A DNA stretch of 64,000 bases from Rubrivivax sp. (GCA_016719535.1 JADJYX010000047.1:248001-312000); one strand, 5' to 3'. Shown: positions 45,237 to 53,870, counted from the stretch's first letter. Numbers and translations are program-made. Notes: a model not told the origin generated them from the letters alone.

Positions 45237-46547
45237 GTGGCCATGGTTGAGCGCGCGGACGCAACCGCGGCGCGCCCGGCATGGGGCGTGGCCGCGCTGC
45301 TGCTGGCGGCGGGTGACGCCCTGGCCGCACGCTTGGGCGCCGTCACGGTGCGCGGCGAGATCTCGGGCTTCAGCCGCGCGGCCAGCGGCCACTGCTACCT
45401 CTCGCTGAAGGACGCCGACGGTGCGCCAGCCTTGCTGCGCGCGGCCATGTTCCGCCGCGCCGCCGCGCTGCTCGATTTCGACCCGCGCGACGGCATGCAG
45501 GTCGAATTGCGCGGCCGCATCAGCGTCTACGAGCCGCGAGGCGAGCTGCAACTGGTCGTCGAGGCCATGCGCAGGCTCGGCGCGGGCACGCTGTACGAGG
45601 AATTCCTGCGCCTGCGTGCGCGGCTGCAGGCGCAGGGCCTGTTCGATGCCGGCCGCAAGCGGCCGCTGCCGGCCTGGCCGCGGCGGGTGGCGGTGGTGAC
45701 TTCGCCCGGCGCGGCCGCCTGGCACGACGTCATGACGGCCTTGCAGCGGCGTGCGCCGCAGGTCGAGGTGGTGCTGGTGCCGAGCCCGGTGCAGGGCGAC
45801 GAGGCGCCGCCGGCGCTGGCCGCCGCGCTGCAGCGCGCCGGCCAGCTGGCAGGCGTCGACACCGTGCTGCTGGTGCGCGGCGGCGGTTCGCTCGAAGACC
45901 TGTGGGCCTTCAACGACGAACGCGTGGTGCGCGCCGTGGTGGCCTGTGCGCGGCCGGTGATCTGCGGTGTCGGGCATGAGTCCGACATCTCGCTGGCCGA
46001 TCTGGCCGCCGACCTGCGCGCACCGACACCGACCGCGGCGGCCGAACTGGCCGCGCCCGAACAGGGCGAGCAGTTGCGCGCCTTGCAGCATCGGGCCGAC
46101 GCGCTGCGGCGTGCGCTGCAGCGCCAGCTCGACCGCCAGGCGCAGCGGCTGGACGCCGCAGCCTTGCGCATGGGCCCGGCGGCGGCGGCGGTGGCCGGCC
46201 AGCACGAGCGGCTGCGCTCCACGGCCAGCCGCTTGCAGTTGGCCATGCAAGCCCAGGTGCCGCGCCGGCGGCTGGGCCTGGACCTGCAGGCCGACCGGCT
46301 GCAGCGCAGCGTGCGTGCGCCGCTGGCCCTGGCTGCGGCGCGGCTGGTGGCGCAGGCCGACCGCCTGCAGGCGCTGGACCCGCGTGCGGTGCTCAGCCGC
46401 GGCTTTGTGTGGGTGGAGGACGAAGCCGCGCGGCCCGTGGTGTCGGTGCGGGCGCTGGCGCCGCAGGCGCGCGTGCGCGCGGTATGGGCCGACGGCACGG
46501 CGCAGGCGCGCATCGAGTCGATCGACCCCGGTGCCGAGCCGCGCTGA
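45237..46547 (+). CDS. xseA: Exodeoxyribonuclease VII large subunit
   Basis: 436 residues. The N-terminal OB-fold has Val-Arg-Gly-Glu-Ile-Ser-Gly-Phe and Gly-His-Cys-Tyr-Leu-Ser-Leu-Lys-Asp. The catalytic domain shows Val-Ala-Val-Val-Thr-Ser-Pro-Gly-Ala-Ala-Ala, Arg-Gly-Gly-Gly-Ser-Leu-Glu-Asp-Leu-Trp and Gly-Val-Gly-His-Glu-Ser-Asp. It is followed by long Arg/Gln/Ala coiled coils and a short tail. With XseB it degrades single-stranded DNA to oligonucleotides. xseB is not adjacent. Confidence 0.95.
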   Translation: MAMVERADATAARPAWGVAALLLAAGDALAARLGAVTVRGEISGFSRAASGHCYLSLKDADGAPALLRAAMFRRAAALLDFDPRDGMQVELRGRISVYEPRGELQLVVEAMRRLGAGTLYEEFLRLRARLQAQGLFDAGRKRPLPAWPRRVAVVTSPGAAAWHDVMTALQRRAPQVEVVLVPSPVQGDEAPPALAAALQRAGQLAGVDTVLLVRGGGSLEDLWAFNDERVVRAVVACARPVICGVGHESDISLADLAADLRAPTPTAAAELAAPEQGEQLRALQHRADALRRALQRQLDRQAQRLDAAALRMGPAAAAVAGQHERLRSTASRLQLAMQAQVPRRRLGLDLQADRLQRSVRAPLALAAARLVAQADRLQALDPRAVLSRGFVWVEDEAARPVVSVRALAPQARVRAVWADGTAQARIESIDPGAEPR

Positions 46548-46706
46548 AGGCAGGGCCGTCGGCAAGGCGGCCGCAATCCCGCGTCGGGCGTCGGGACCGA
46601 GGGGCGAGCCCTAGAATCGTGGCCCGTTGCGCACCAAGGTGCGCGGCCTCCATTGCCTGGCGCGCCGCAGCCTGCGGCCGCCCTTGCCACCACCCGAGGA
46701 ACCGTC

Positions 46707-47288
46707 ATGGAACATACGCTGCCTGCCCTCCCGTTCGCGATCGACGCCCTGGCGCCGCACTACAGCAAGGAAACGCTCGAGTTCCACCACGGCAAGCACC
46801 ACAACGCCTATGTGGTGAACCTGAACAACCTGCAGAAGGGCACCGAGTTCGAGTCGATGGCGCTCGAGGACATCATCAGGAAGTCGTCCGGTGGCATCTA
46901 CAACAACGCCGCGCAGATCTGGAACCACACCTTCTTCTGGAACTGCATGAAGCCCCAGGGTGGTGGCGAGCCGACCGGCGCGCTGGCTGCGGCGATCAAT
47001 GCCAAGTGGGGCAGCTACGCTGCCTTCCGCGAGGCCTTCGTGAAGAGCGCGGTCGGCAATTTCGGCTCCGGCTGGACCTGGCTGGTGAAGAAGGCCGACG
47101 GCAGCGTCGACATCGTCAACACCGGCGCCGCCGGCACGCCGCTGACGACCGCCGACAAGGCGCTGCTGACGGTCGACGTGTGGGAGCACGCGTACTACAT
47201 CGACTACCGCAACCTGCGCCAGAAGTTTGTCGAAACCTTCCTCGACAAGCTGGTGAACTGGGACTTCGCGGCTGGCAATTTCGCCTGA
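46707..47288 (+). CDS. sodB: Superoxide dismutase (Fe/Mn type)
   Basis: 193 residues. Metal ligands are visible in Glu-Phe-His-His-Gly-Lys-His-His (first His), Trp-Asn-His-Thr-Phe-Phe-Trp (second) and Asp-Val-Trp-Glu-His-Ala-Tyr-Tyr (Asp and His). The Gln in the Ala-Ala-Gln-Ile-Trp-Asn-His segment and the overall pattern favour the iron-dependent cytoplasmic form. The start follows a GAGGA site. A TAGAAT -10-like box at 46612-46617 lies about 90 bases upstream, with no strong -35. It removes superoxide made by respiration. Confidence 0.95.
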   Translation: MEHTLPALPFAIDALAPHYSKETLEFHHGKHHNAYVVNLNNLQKGTEFESMALEDIIRKSSGGIYNNAAQIWNHTFFWNCMKPQGGGEPTGALAAAINAKWGSYAAFREAFVKSAVGNFGSGWTWLVKKADGSVDIVNTGAAGTPLTTADKALLTVDVWEHAYYIDYRNLRQKFVETFLDKLVNWDFAAGNFA

Positions 47289-47340
47289 CGGCGAGCCGGC
47301 AAGGCGGCGGCGCCGGCAGGCTGCCGCTGCCCGCCGATGG

Positions 47341-47802
47341 TCAGGGGCGGAAGGGCGCCCCGCGCAACCTGAAGCCGGCCTGGATGCCGCGCCTGGCAAA
47401 CCAGCCCTGGCGCATCTCCAGCGCGAAGCGCACCGGCTTGGCCGAGCAATGCGAGGCATCGCTCTGTGGCTGCATGTCAGCGATGTTGACGATGCTGCCG
47501 TCGTCGGCGATGAAGGCGATGGACAGCGGAATCAGCGTATTGCGCATCCAGAAGCAGCGCACCTCGGCCTGGGCATTGGCGAACAACATGCCTTCGTTGG
47601 CCCCCATCTCCTTGCGGTACATCATGCCGATGGACTGCTGCGCGGGTGTCTGCGCGACCTCGGCGCGAATCACGTGCATGCCGGCCGTCAGCTCGATGGT
47701 GTCCAGGCGGGGCTGCGGGCCATGCTGGGCGGTGGCCACCAGGGCGACAAAGGCCATGGCGGCAGCCGCCAGGCGGGGGATGATCGTCTTGATGTACATC
47801 AT
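47341..47802 (-). CDS. DUF192 family exported protein
   Basis: 153 residues with a signal peptide (Lys-Thr-Ile-Ile-Pro-Arg then an Ala-rich core, cleavage near Ala-Thr-Ala). The DUF192 core has Ile-Arg-Ala-Glu-Val-Ala, Gly-Met-Met-Tyr-Arg, Met-Leu-Phe-Ala and Phe-Trp-Met-Arg-Asn-Thr-Leu-Ile-Pro-Leu-Ser-Ile-Ala-Phe-Ile. It is a small beta-barrel of unknown function. Its first codons overlap an FNR-type box that probably serves the divergent ccoI gene, so this gene may be repressed or altered under low oxygen. Confidence 0.8.
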   Translation of the reverse strand: MMYIKTIIPRLAAAAMAFVALVATAQHGPQPRLDTIELTAGMHVIRAEVAQTPAQQSIGMMYRKEMGANEGMLFANAQAEVRCFWMRNTLIPLSIAFIADDGSIVNIADMQPQSDASHCSAKPVRFALEMRQGWFARRGIQAGFRLRGAPFRP

Positions 47803-47830
47803 GTGACGGGGTGAGGAGTCTCCCTACATT
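47789..47830 (+). promoter_or_regulatory. FNR-type box and -10 element of the ccoI promoter
   Basis: TTGAT-GTAC-ATCAT (47789-47802) matches the FNR consensus TTGAT-N4-ATCAA at nine of ten positions. TACATT at 47825-47830 is placed exactly where a -10 should be if the box is centred at -41.5 (predicted start of transcription about 47837). This is the class II activator layout. It lies on top of the first codons of the divergent DUF192 gene. Confidence 0.65.
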
Positions 47831-47846
47831 ATCGAAGGGTGCCGGC

Positions 47847-50135
47847 ATGGGCCCGCCTGGGCTTCCGATGTCTGCCGCCGCCACCCTCGAACCGTCGCTC
47901 GCTGCGCCCGCTGCCGTGGCCGGCGTGCTCGACGATCCGCTGGAATTCGAGCGCTGCACGCGCTGGCTGCGCACCGCCGACGGCGCCCGCCTGGCCGAGT
48001 CCAACCTGCAGCTCTCGGGCATGTACTGTGCCGCCTGCGCCGGCATCATCGAGCAGGCCTTGCAGACCGCGGGCGGCGCCAGCCAGGCCAGCGTCGTTGC
48101 CGCCACGCAGCGCGCCACCGTGCGCTGGGATCCCGCCCGCACGCAGTTCTCCAAGCTGATCGAAGCCGTTCGCGGCGCCGGCTACGACGCCGTGCCCGAT
48201 GCCGCCGCGCCGGCACGCGAGATGCGCCGGCGCGAATACCGCTCGGCGCTGTGGCGGCTGTTCGTCGCCAGCTTCTGCATGATGCAGGTGATGATGTTTG
48301 CCACCCCTAGCTACGTGGCCAAGGGTGACGAGCTCGGTGCCGACATGCGCCAGCTGCTCAACTGGGGCAGCTGGATCGTCACGCTGCCCGTGATGTGGTT
48401 TTCCGCCGGGCCCTTCTTCCGCGGTGCCTGGCAGCACCTGCGCGCCGGGCGCATCGGCATGGACGTGCCGGTGGCGCTGGCGCTGGCGGTGACCTTCGTC
48501 GCCAGCATGGGCGCCACCTTCGACCCCGAAGGCATCTTCGGTCACGAGGTCTATTTCGACTCGCTGACCATGTTTCTCAGCTTCCTGCTGGCCGGTCGCT
48601 TCCTCGAATTGCGCGCCCGCCACCGCGCGGCCGAAGACCTGGAGCGCGCGCTGGCGCGCATGCCCGAGAGCGCCGAGCGTCGCGGCGCCGACGGCCGCTG
48701 GCAGACGGTGAGCGTGCGCCGCCTGCAGCGCGGCGACGTGGTGCGCGTGGCACTGGGCCAGGCCTTCCCGGCCGACGGCGCACTGATCGAAGGGCGTACG
48801 CGCGTCGACGAAGCCCTGCTGACCGGCGAGTCGGACCCGCAGCCGCGTGAGATCGGCCAGGCGGTGGTGGCGGCCAGCATCAATGTCGGTGCGCCGGTGG
48901 TGATGCGCGTCGACCGCGTCGGGGCCGATACGCGCTACGAGGCGATCGTGGCCATGATGCGCGAGGCCATGAGCCAGCGGCCGTCGGCGGCGCGTCTGGC
49001 CGACCGCTGGGCCGGGCCTTTCCTGTGGGCGGTAGTCGCGCTCGCGGTCCTGGGTGCGCTGGCCTGGAGCGTGATCGACCCTTCGCGCGCGATCTGGGTC
49101 GCGGTGTCGGTGCTGATCGTCACCTGCCCCTGCGCCTTCTCGCTGGCGGCGCCGGCGGCGCTGGTGGCGGCGGCCGGCGGGCTGGCGCGGCGCGGCGTGA
49201 TCTTCCAGCGGCTGGAGGCCATCGAGGGCCTGGCCGGCGTGACGCAGCTCTTCATCGACAAGACCGGCACGCTGACCGAAGACCGGCTGCTGCTGCGCGA
49301 GGTGCGTCTGCAGCCCGGGGCGGCTGTCGATGCCGAGGCCTGCCGCGCGGTGGCGGCGTCGCTGGCGCGCTGGTCGCAGCATCCGCTGTCGCGCACGCTG
49401 GCGGCCGCCGAGGGACTCGACGCCGATGAGCGGTCCTGGCAGGCCGTGGAGGAAACCGGCGGCCAGGGGCTGGCCGGGACCGATGCCGCCGGGCGCCGCT
49501 GGCGCCTGGGCGCTTGGTCATGGGTGGGCGGCGCCGGCAAGGCGCCGGACGGCGAGGTGCGGGTCTGGCTGTCGCTGGGCGGCCGCGTGCAGGCCGGCTT
49601 CGTGCTGGACGAGGCGCTGCGCGAGGGGGCCGAGGCCGCGGTGGCCGAACTCCAGGCGCTGGGCTTGCGGCTGACGCTGCTCAGCGGTGACGAGATGTCG
49701 CGCGCGCAGGCGATGGCCGCCCGCCTGGGCGTGGACGATGCCATCGGCCAGGCCACGCCCGAGGACAAGCTCGCGCACGTGGTGGCCGCACAGGCGTCGG
49801 GCGCCACCGTGGCGATGGTCGGCGACGGCGTCAACGACGCGCCGGTGCTGGCGCGTGCCGATGTGTCGCTGGCGATGGGGCAGGGCGCGCTGGTGGCGCG
49901 CACGCAGGCCGATGCGGTGATCGCCTCCAACCGGCCGGCCGACCTGGTGCACGCGCGCCGCGCGGCCATGAAGACCCTGCGCATCGTGCGCCAGAACCTG
50001 GTGTGGGCCGCGCTCTACAACGCCGCCTGCATCCCGCTGGCCCTGGTGGGCTGGCTGCCGCCGTGGGCCGCTGGTCTGGGCATGGCGGCGAGCTCGCTGC
50101 TCGTCATCCTCAATGCGCTGCGCGCCGCGCGCTGA
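47847..50135 (+). CDS. ccoI: Copper-translocating P-type ATPase for cbb3 oxidase assembly
   Basis: 762 residues from ATG 47847 (GAAGGG site); ATG 47868 is an alternative. One N-terminal metal-binding domain has Met-Tyr-Cys-Ala-Ala-Cys-Ala. The membrane Cys-Pro-Cys ion site is in Val-Thr-Cys-Pro-Cys-Ala-Phe, the phosphorylation site Asp-Lys-Thr-Gly-Thr-Leu-Thr, and the hinge Gly-Asp-Gly-Val-Asn-Asp-Ala-Pro-Val-Leu. This CcoI/CopA2 type loads copper into the periplasm for the CuB centre of cbb3 oxidase. It precedes ccoS and ccoNOQP and has its own FNR-type promoter. Confidence 0.9.
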   Translation: MGPPGLPMSAAATLEPSLAAPAAVAGVLDDPLEFERCTRWLRTADGARLAESNLQLSGMYCAACAGIIEQALQTAGGASQASVVAATQRATVRWDPARTQFSKLIEAVRGAGYDAVPDAAAPAREMRRREYRSALWRLFVASFCMMQVMMFATPSYVAKGDELGADMRQLLNWGSWIVTLPVMWFSAGPFFRGAWQHLRAGRIGMDVPVALALAVTFVASMGATFDPEGIFGHEVYFDSLTMFLSFLLAGRFLELRARHRAAEDLERALARMPESAERRGADGRWQTVSVRRLQRGDVVRVALGQAFPADGALIEGRTRVDEALLTGESDPQPREIGQAVVAASINVGAPVVMRVDRVGADTRYEAIVAMMREAMSQRPSAARLADRWAGPFLWAVVALAVLGALAWSVIDPSRAIWVAVSVLIVTCPCAFSLAAPAALVAAAGGLARRGVIFQRLEAIEGLAGVTQLFIDKTGTLTEDRLLLREVRLQPGAAVDAEACRAVAASLARWSQHPLSRTLAAAEGLDADERSWQAVEETGGQGLAGTDAAGRRWRLGAWSWVGGAGKAPDGEVRVWLSLGGRVQAGFVLDEALREGAEAAVAELQALGLRLTLLSGDEMSRAQAMAARLGVDDAIGQATPEDKLAHVVAAQASGATVAMVGDGVNDAPVLARADVSLAMGQGALVARTQADAVIASNRPADLVHARRAAMKTLRIVRQNLVWAALYNAACIPLALVGWLPPWAAGLGMAASSLLVILNALRAAR

Positions 50136-50146
50136 CCGGCCCCGCG

Positions 50147-50359
50147 ATGGACATCCTCTTTCTGCTGATACCCTTCTCGGCTGTGCTGGTGCTGCTGATC
50201 CTGGGCGTCTTCGGCTGGGCGGTAAACCGTGGCCAGTTCGAGGACCTCGATCGCGAAGGCGAACGTATCCTTGATGCAGACGGGGTCACCGTTGATGGTG
50301 ATCAAGGGCCACGTCAGGGGCAGCACGAACAATCGCAGCAGTCCGTTCTGAAAAAGTGA
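50147..50359 (+). CDS. ccoS: cbb3 oxidase maturation protein CcoS
   Basis: 70 residues. Met-Asp-Ile-Leu-Phe-Leu-Leu-Ile-Pro starts a single membrane helix. It ends Phe-Gly-Trp-Ala-Val-Asn-Arg-Gly-Gln-Phe-Glu-Asp-Leu-Asp, followed by Gly-Glu-Arg-Ile-Leu, the CcoS signature. The tail is Gln-rich and longer than in many homologues. CcoS is needed for haem and copper insertion into the catalytic subunit. The FNR box for ccoN lies inside its 3' end. Confidence 0.85.
   Translation: MDILFLLIPFSAVLVLLILGVFGWAVNRGQFEDLDREGERILDADGVTVDGDQGPRQGQHEQSQQSVLKK
50292..50333 (+). promoter_or_regulatory. Perfect FNR box and -10 element for ccoNOQP
   Basis: TTGAT-GGTG-ATCAA (50292-50305) is a perfect FNR/ANR consensus. 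AACAAT at 50328-50333 stands where the -10 is expected for an activator centred at -41.5 (predicted transcription start about 50340, 31 bases before the ccoN ATG). The box is inside the end of ccoS, so the oxidase genes have their own low-oxygen promoter besides read-through from ccoI. Confidence 0.8.
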
Positions 50360-50370
50360 GGAGAAATCCA

Positions 50371-51810
50371 ATGGCAAACCACTCGGCACCGGCGCAGCCG
50401 GTGTACTGCGACGCCCCGGTGCGCGCCTTTGCGCTCGTTGCGGTGTTGTGGGGCATCGTCGGCATGCTGGTGGGCGTGATCATCGCGGCCCAGCTGGCCT
50501 GGCCCGAGCTCAACTTCGGCATCCCCTGGCTGAGCTACGGCCGCCTGCGTCCGCTGCACACCAATGCAGTGATCTTTGCCTTCGGCGGCAGCGTCCTGTT
50601 CGCCACCGCCTACCACGTGGTGCAGCGCACCTGCCAGACGCGGTTGTTCATGCCCAAGCTGGCGATGTTCACCTTCTGGGGCTGGCAGGTGGTGATCGTG
50701 CTGGCGGCCATCACGCTGCCGCTGGGCATGACGTCAAGCAAGGAATATGCCGAGCTCGAATGGCCGATCGACATCCTGATCGCCGTCGTGTGGGTGGCCT
50801 ATGCGGTCGTCTTCTTCGGCACCATCGGCCAGCGCAAGATCCGGCACATCTACGTCGCCAACTGGTTCTTCGGCGCCTTCATCATCGCCGTGGCGCTGCT
50901 GCACATCGTCAACAGCGCGGCCATTCCGGTGAGCCTGACCAAGAGCTATTCGGCCTACGCCGGCGTGCAGGACGCGATGGTGCAGTGGTGGTACGGCCAC
51001 AATGCGGTGGGCTTCTTCCTGACCGCGGGTTTCCTGGGGATGATGTACTACTACATCCCCAAGCAGGCCGGCCGCCCGGTCTACAGCTACCGGCTGTCGA
51101 TCGTGCACTTCTGGGCGCTGATCTTCACCTACATGTGGGCGGGCCCGCACCACCTGCACTACACCGCGTTGCCGGACTGGGCGCAGTCGGTGGGCATGGT
51201 GTTCTCGCTCGTGCTGCTGGCCCCCAGCTGGGGCGGCATGATCAACGGCATCATGACCCTGTCGGGTGCGTGGCACAAACTGCGCGACGACCCGATCCTG
51301 AAATTCCTGATCGTCTCGCTGTCGTTCTACGGCATGTCGACCTTCGAAGGGCCGATGATGTCCATCAAGACCGTCAATGCGCTGTCGCACTACACGGACT
51401 GGACGGTCGGCCACGTGCACAGCGGCGCGCTCGGCTGGGTCGGCCTGATCTCGATGGGCTCGCTGTACTACCTGATCCCGCGCATGTTCGGGCGCCAGCA
51501 GATGTACAGCATGCGCGCGGTGGAACTGCATTTCTGGATCGCCACCATCGGCATCGTGCTCTATATCGCCGCGATGTGGATCGCCGGCGTGATGCAGGGC
51601 CTGATGTGGCGCGCGGTCAACCCCGACGGCACCCTGGTCTACAGCTTCGTCGAAAGCGTGAAGGCGACCTATCCCTTCTACGTCATCCGCCTGGGCGGCG
51701 GCCTGCTGTACCTCACCGGCATGCTGATCATGGCCTGGAATACCGTGATGACGGTGCGCAACGGCAAGGCTGTCGTCGCGCCGATCCCGATGGTCGCGGC
51801 CCACGCCTGA
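50371..51810 (+). CDS. ccoN: cbb3-type cytochrome c oxidase subunit I
   Basis: 479 residues from ATG 50371, behind GAGGAGA; an upstream GTG at 50356 is less likely. About 12 membrane helices. Haem and copper ligands are visible: Arg-Pro-Leu-His-Thr-Asn (low-spin haem b), Trp-Trp-Tyr-Gly-His-Asn-Ala-Val-Gly-Phe (CuB His with the helix-VII-type environment), Gly-Pro-His-His-Leu-His-Tyr and Trp-Thr-Val-Gly-His-Val-His-Ser-Gly. It reduces oxygen with high affinity and pumps protons in microaerobic conditions. First gene of ccoNOQP. Confidence 0.95.
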   Translation: MANHSAPAQPVYCDAPVRAFALVAVLWGIVGMLVGVIIAAQLAWPELNFGIPWLSYGRLRPLHTNAVIFAFGGSVLFATAYHVVQRTCQTRLFMPKLAMFTFWGWQVVIVLAAITLPLGMTSSKEYAELEWPIDILIAVVWVAYAVVFFGTIGQRKIRHIYVANWFFGAFIIAVALLHIVNSAAIPVSLTKSYSAYAGVQDAMVQWWYGHNAVGFFLTAGFLGMMYYYIPKQAGRPVYSYRLSIVHFWALIFTYMWAGPHHLHYTALPDWAQSVGMVFSLVLLAPSWGGMINGIMTLSGAWHKLRDDPILKFLIVSLSFYGMSTFEGPMMSIKTVNALSHYTDWTVGHVHSGALGWVGLISMGSLYYLIPRMFGRQQMYSMRAVELHFWIATIGIVLYIAAMWIAGVMQGLMWRAVNPDGTLVYSFVESVKATYPFYVIRLGGGLLYLTGMLIMAWNTVMTVRNGKAVVAPIPMVAAHA

Positions 51811-51835
51811 ACCCGAACCCGGAGCACTCACAGCC

Positions 51836-52453
51836 ATGGCCAACCATGCCCCTGCCGGTCACGAGAAGATCGAGACCAGCAATTTCCTGATGATCGTGCT
51901 GGTGCTGCTGACGGTTGCCGTCGGCGGCCTCGTCGAGATCGTCCCCCTGTTCTTCCAGCGTTCGACCACGCAGCCGGTGGAAGGCCTCAAGCCCTATACC
52001 GCGCTGCAGCTGGCCGGCCGCGACGTCTACGTCCGCGAGGGTTGCTACAACTGCCACTCGCAGATGGTGCGTCCGTTCCGCGCCGAGACGCTGCGCTACG
52101 GCCCCTACAGCAAGGCCGGTGAATTCGTCTACGACCGCCCCTTCCAGTGGGGCAGCAAGCGCACCGGCCCCGACCTGCACCGGGTGGGTGGCAAATACAG
52201 CGACGAGTGGCACCGCATCCACCTGATCAACCCGCGTGACCTCGTGCCCGAATCCAACATGCCGGCCTATCCGTGGCTGGAGACGGCGGCGGTCGATCCG
52301 GCGCAGATGCCGACCAAGTTGAAGGTGCTGCGCACGCTGGGCGCGCCCTACAGCGACGACGAGATCGCCAAGGCCGGCGACGAGGTCAAGGGCAAGACCG
52401 AACTCGACGCCGTGGTGGCCTACCTGCAGGTGCTGGGCACCGCGGTCAAATAA
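51836..52453 (+). CDS. ccoO: cbb3-type cytochrome c oxidase subunit II (monohaem cytochrome c)
   Basis: 205 residues. One N-terminal membrane anchor (Phe-Leu-Met-Ile-Val-Leu-Val-Leu-Leu). The periplasmic domain carries the haem c site Glu-Gly-Cys-Tyr-Asn-Cys-His-Ser-Gln-Met-Val-Arg-Pro, and the likely axial Met is in Glu-Ser-Asn-Met-Pro-Ala-Tyr. It passes electrons from CcoP to CcoN. It starts 25 bases after ccoN. Confidence 0.95.
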   Translation: MANHAPAGHEKIETSNFLMIVLVLLTVAVGGLVEIVPLFFQRSTTQPVEGLKPYTALQLAGRDVYVREGCYNCHSQMVRPFRAETLRYGPYSKAGEFVYDRPFQWGSKRTGPDLHRVGGKYSDEWHRIHLINPRDLVPESNMPAYPWLETAAVDPAQMPTKLKVLRTLGAPYSDDEIAKAGDEVKGKTELDAVVAYLQVLGTAVK

Positions 52454-52468
52454 CCCGCCGGGTCGACC

Positions 52469-52639
52469 ATGGACATCAACGAAGCCCGCGCGCTGGTTAC
52501 CGTGCTCAGCCTGGTCCTGTTCCTCGGGATCGTGGTGTGGGCCTGGTCGAGCCACCGCCGGCGCGGCTTCGAGGAGGCGGCCTATGTCCCCTTCCTCGAC
52601 GCCGACGCCACCCCCGAATCCGCAGGAGATAAGCAATGA
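52469..52639 (+). CDS. ccoQ: cbb3-type oxidase small subunit CcoQ
   Basis: 56 residues: Met-Asp-Ile-Asn-Glu-Ala-Arg then a single membrane helix (Val-Leu-Ser-Leu-Val-Leu-Phe-Leu-Gly-Ile-Val-Val-Trp-Ala-Trp), Ser-Ser-His-Arg-Arg-Arg-Gly-Phe and Ala-Ala-Tyr-Val-Pro-Phe-Leu, the CcoQ pattern. It stabilises the complex. Its stop overlaps the start of ccoP by four bases (ATGA). Confidence 0.9.
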   Translation: MDINEARALVTVLSLVLFLGIVVWAWSSHRRRGFEEAAYVPFLDADATPESAGDKQ

Positions 52640-53550
52640 GCGATTTCGTCAGCAGCGGCTGGTCGCTGTACGTGGCCGGAATCACGGTCGTCAGCCTGAT
52701 TGCCTGCCTGGTGCTGCTGGCCTTTGCCAGCAAGCGCAAGGTCATGGCCAACGACAACACCACGGGTCACGTCTGGGACGAGGATCTGCGTGAAATGAAC
52801 AACCCGCTGCCGCGCTGGTGGGTGTGGCTGTTCATCATCACCGTGCTGTTTTCGGGCGTCTATCTGGCCATGTATCCCGGGCTGGGCAGCTACGCCGGCG
52901 GCCTGAAGTGGACCAGCACCGGCCAGCACGAGGCCGAGGTCGAGAAGGCGCGCGCCGCGATGGCGCCGGTCTATGCCAGATTCGTATCGCTGCCGGCCGA
53001 GGCATTGGCCAAGGACGCGCAGGCCATGGCCATCGGCGAGCGGCTGTTCGCCAACAACTGCAGCACCTGCCACGGTGCCGACGGCCGCGGCAGCAAGGGG
53101 TTTCCGAACCTGACCGACGGCGACTGGCTGTACGGCGGCACGCACGACACCATCAAGGAGACGATCGCCAACGGCCGCCAGGGCGTGATGCCGCCGATGG
53201 CCGCCGCGGTGGGCACCACCGACGACGTGCGCAATGTCGCCAACTATGTGCTGAGCCTGTCGGGCAGCCCGCACAATGCCGTGGGCGCGCAGCTGGGCAA
53301 GGCCAAGTTCGGCGCCTGCGCGGCATGCCACGGCGCCGACGGCAAGGGCAACCAGGCACTGGGCGCCCCCAACCTGACCGACAAGGTCTGGCTGCACGGC
53401 TGGGGCGAGGACGCCATCGTCGCCATCGTCACCAACGGCAAGAACAACCAGATGCCGGCGCAGGCGCAGCGCCTCTCGGCCGAGCAGATCCACGTGCTGG
53501 CAGCCTATGTCTGGAACCTGTCGCAGACGGCGACGGTGGCTGCAAAATGA
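52636..53550 (+). CDS. ccoP: cbb3-type cytochrome c oxidase subunit III (dihaem cytochrome c)
   Basis: 304 residues. Two N-terminal helices with His-Val-Trp-Asp-Glu-Asp-Leu-Arg-Glu-Met-Asn-Asn-Pro-Leu-Pro between them, the CcoP signature. Two haem c sites: Cys-Ser-Thr-Cys-His and Cys-Ala-Ala-Cys-His, with axial Met residues in Met-Pro-Pro-Met and Gln-Met-Pro-Ala. It accepts electrons from soluble cytochromes. The family-usual ccoG does not follow. Confidence 0.95.
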   Translation: MSDFVSSGWSLYVAGITVVSLIACLVLLAFASKRKVMANDNTTGHVWDEDLREMNNPLPRWWVWLFIITVLFSGVYLAMYPGLGSYAGGLKWTSTGQHEAEVEKARAAMAPVYARFVSLPAEALAKDAQAMAIGERLFANNCSTCHGADGRGSKGFPNLTDGDWLYGGTHDTIKETIANGRQGVMPPMAAAVGTTDDVRNVANYVLSLSGSPHNAVGAQLGKAKFGACAACHGADGKGNQALGAPNLTDKVWLHGWGEDAIVAIVTNGKNNQMPAQAQRLSAEQIHVLAAYVWNLSQTATVAAK

Positions 53551-53624
53551 GCGTCGATGCGCCCTCCAGCGTGCCCTCGGCCGCCGCCGGGCGATGGACG
53601 TCGTTGAGTTCCGGGAAGGCGTGA
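53547..53624 (+). pseudogene. 25-codon reading frame between ccoP and the FixH-like gene (possible ccoG remnant)
   Basis: An ATG overlapping the ccoP stop (ATGA) opens a 25-codon frame rich in Ser, Ala and Pro. Its stop overlaps the start of the next gene by one base. In related bacteria the ferredoxin-like copper reductase gene ccoG (rdxA) begins at this place with a similar Ser/Ala/Pro-rich leader. The short frame may be what is left of it after deletion, or a translated coupling leader. Confidence 0.3.
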
Positions 53625-53860
53625 TGAGCAGCGATCGAAGCAAGACCCCTGTCGACGACCCGACGCCCTGGTGGCGCCACGGCATCATGTGGCTGGTGGT
53701 GGGCGGGCCGGCAACGGTGGTCGTGGCCGGCATCGTCACCGCGGTCATCGCCGTGAACGGGGCCGACATCGTGATCGACGACAAGGCGTCGGCGCGCAAC
53801 GACGCCAACGCGCCGGCGCTGAAGGCGCGCAACCACGCCGTCACGCCGCCCGGCCAATGA
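53624..53860 (+). CDS. FixH-like short membrane protein of cbb3 oxidase clusters
   Basis: 78 residues. Pro-Trp-Trp-Arg-His-Gly-Ile-Met-Trp-Leu-Val-Val-Gly-Gly-Pro-Ala leads into a single membrane helix. A short periplasmic tail has Asp-Ile-Val-Ile-Asp-Asp. This is the short FixH/CcoH-like form seen after ccoP(G) in betaproteobacteria, without the full periplasmic domain of longer FixH. It assists assembly of the oxidase. It is read in tight coupling with the frame upstream. Confidence 0.65.
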   Translation: MSSDRSKTPVDDPTPWWRHGIMWLVVGGPATVVVAGIVTAVIAVNGADIVIDDKASARNDANAPALKARNHAVTPPGQ

Positions 53861-53870
53861 GGCGCCGCGC

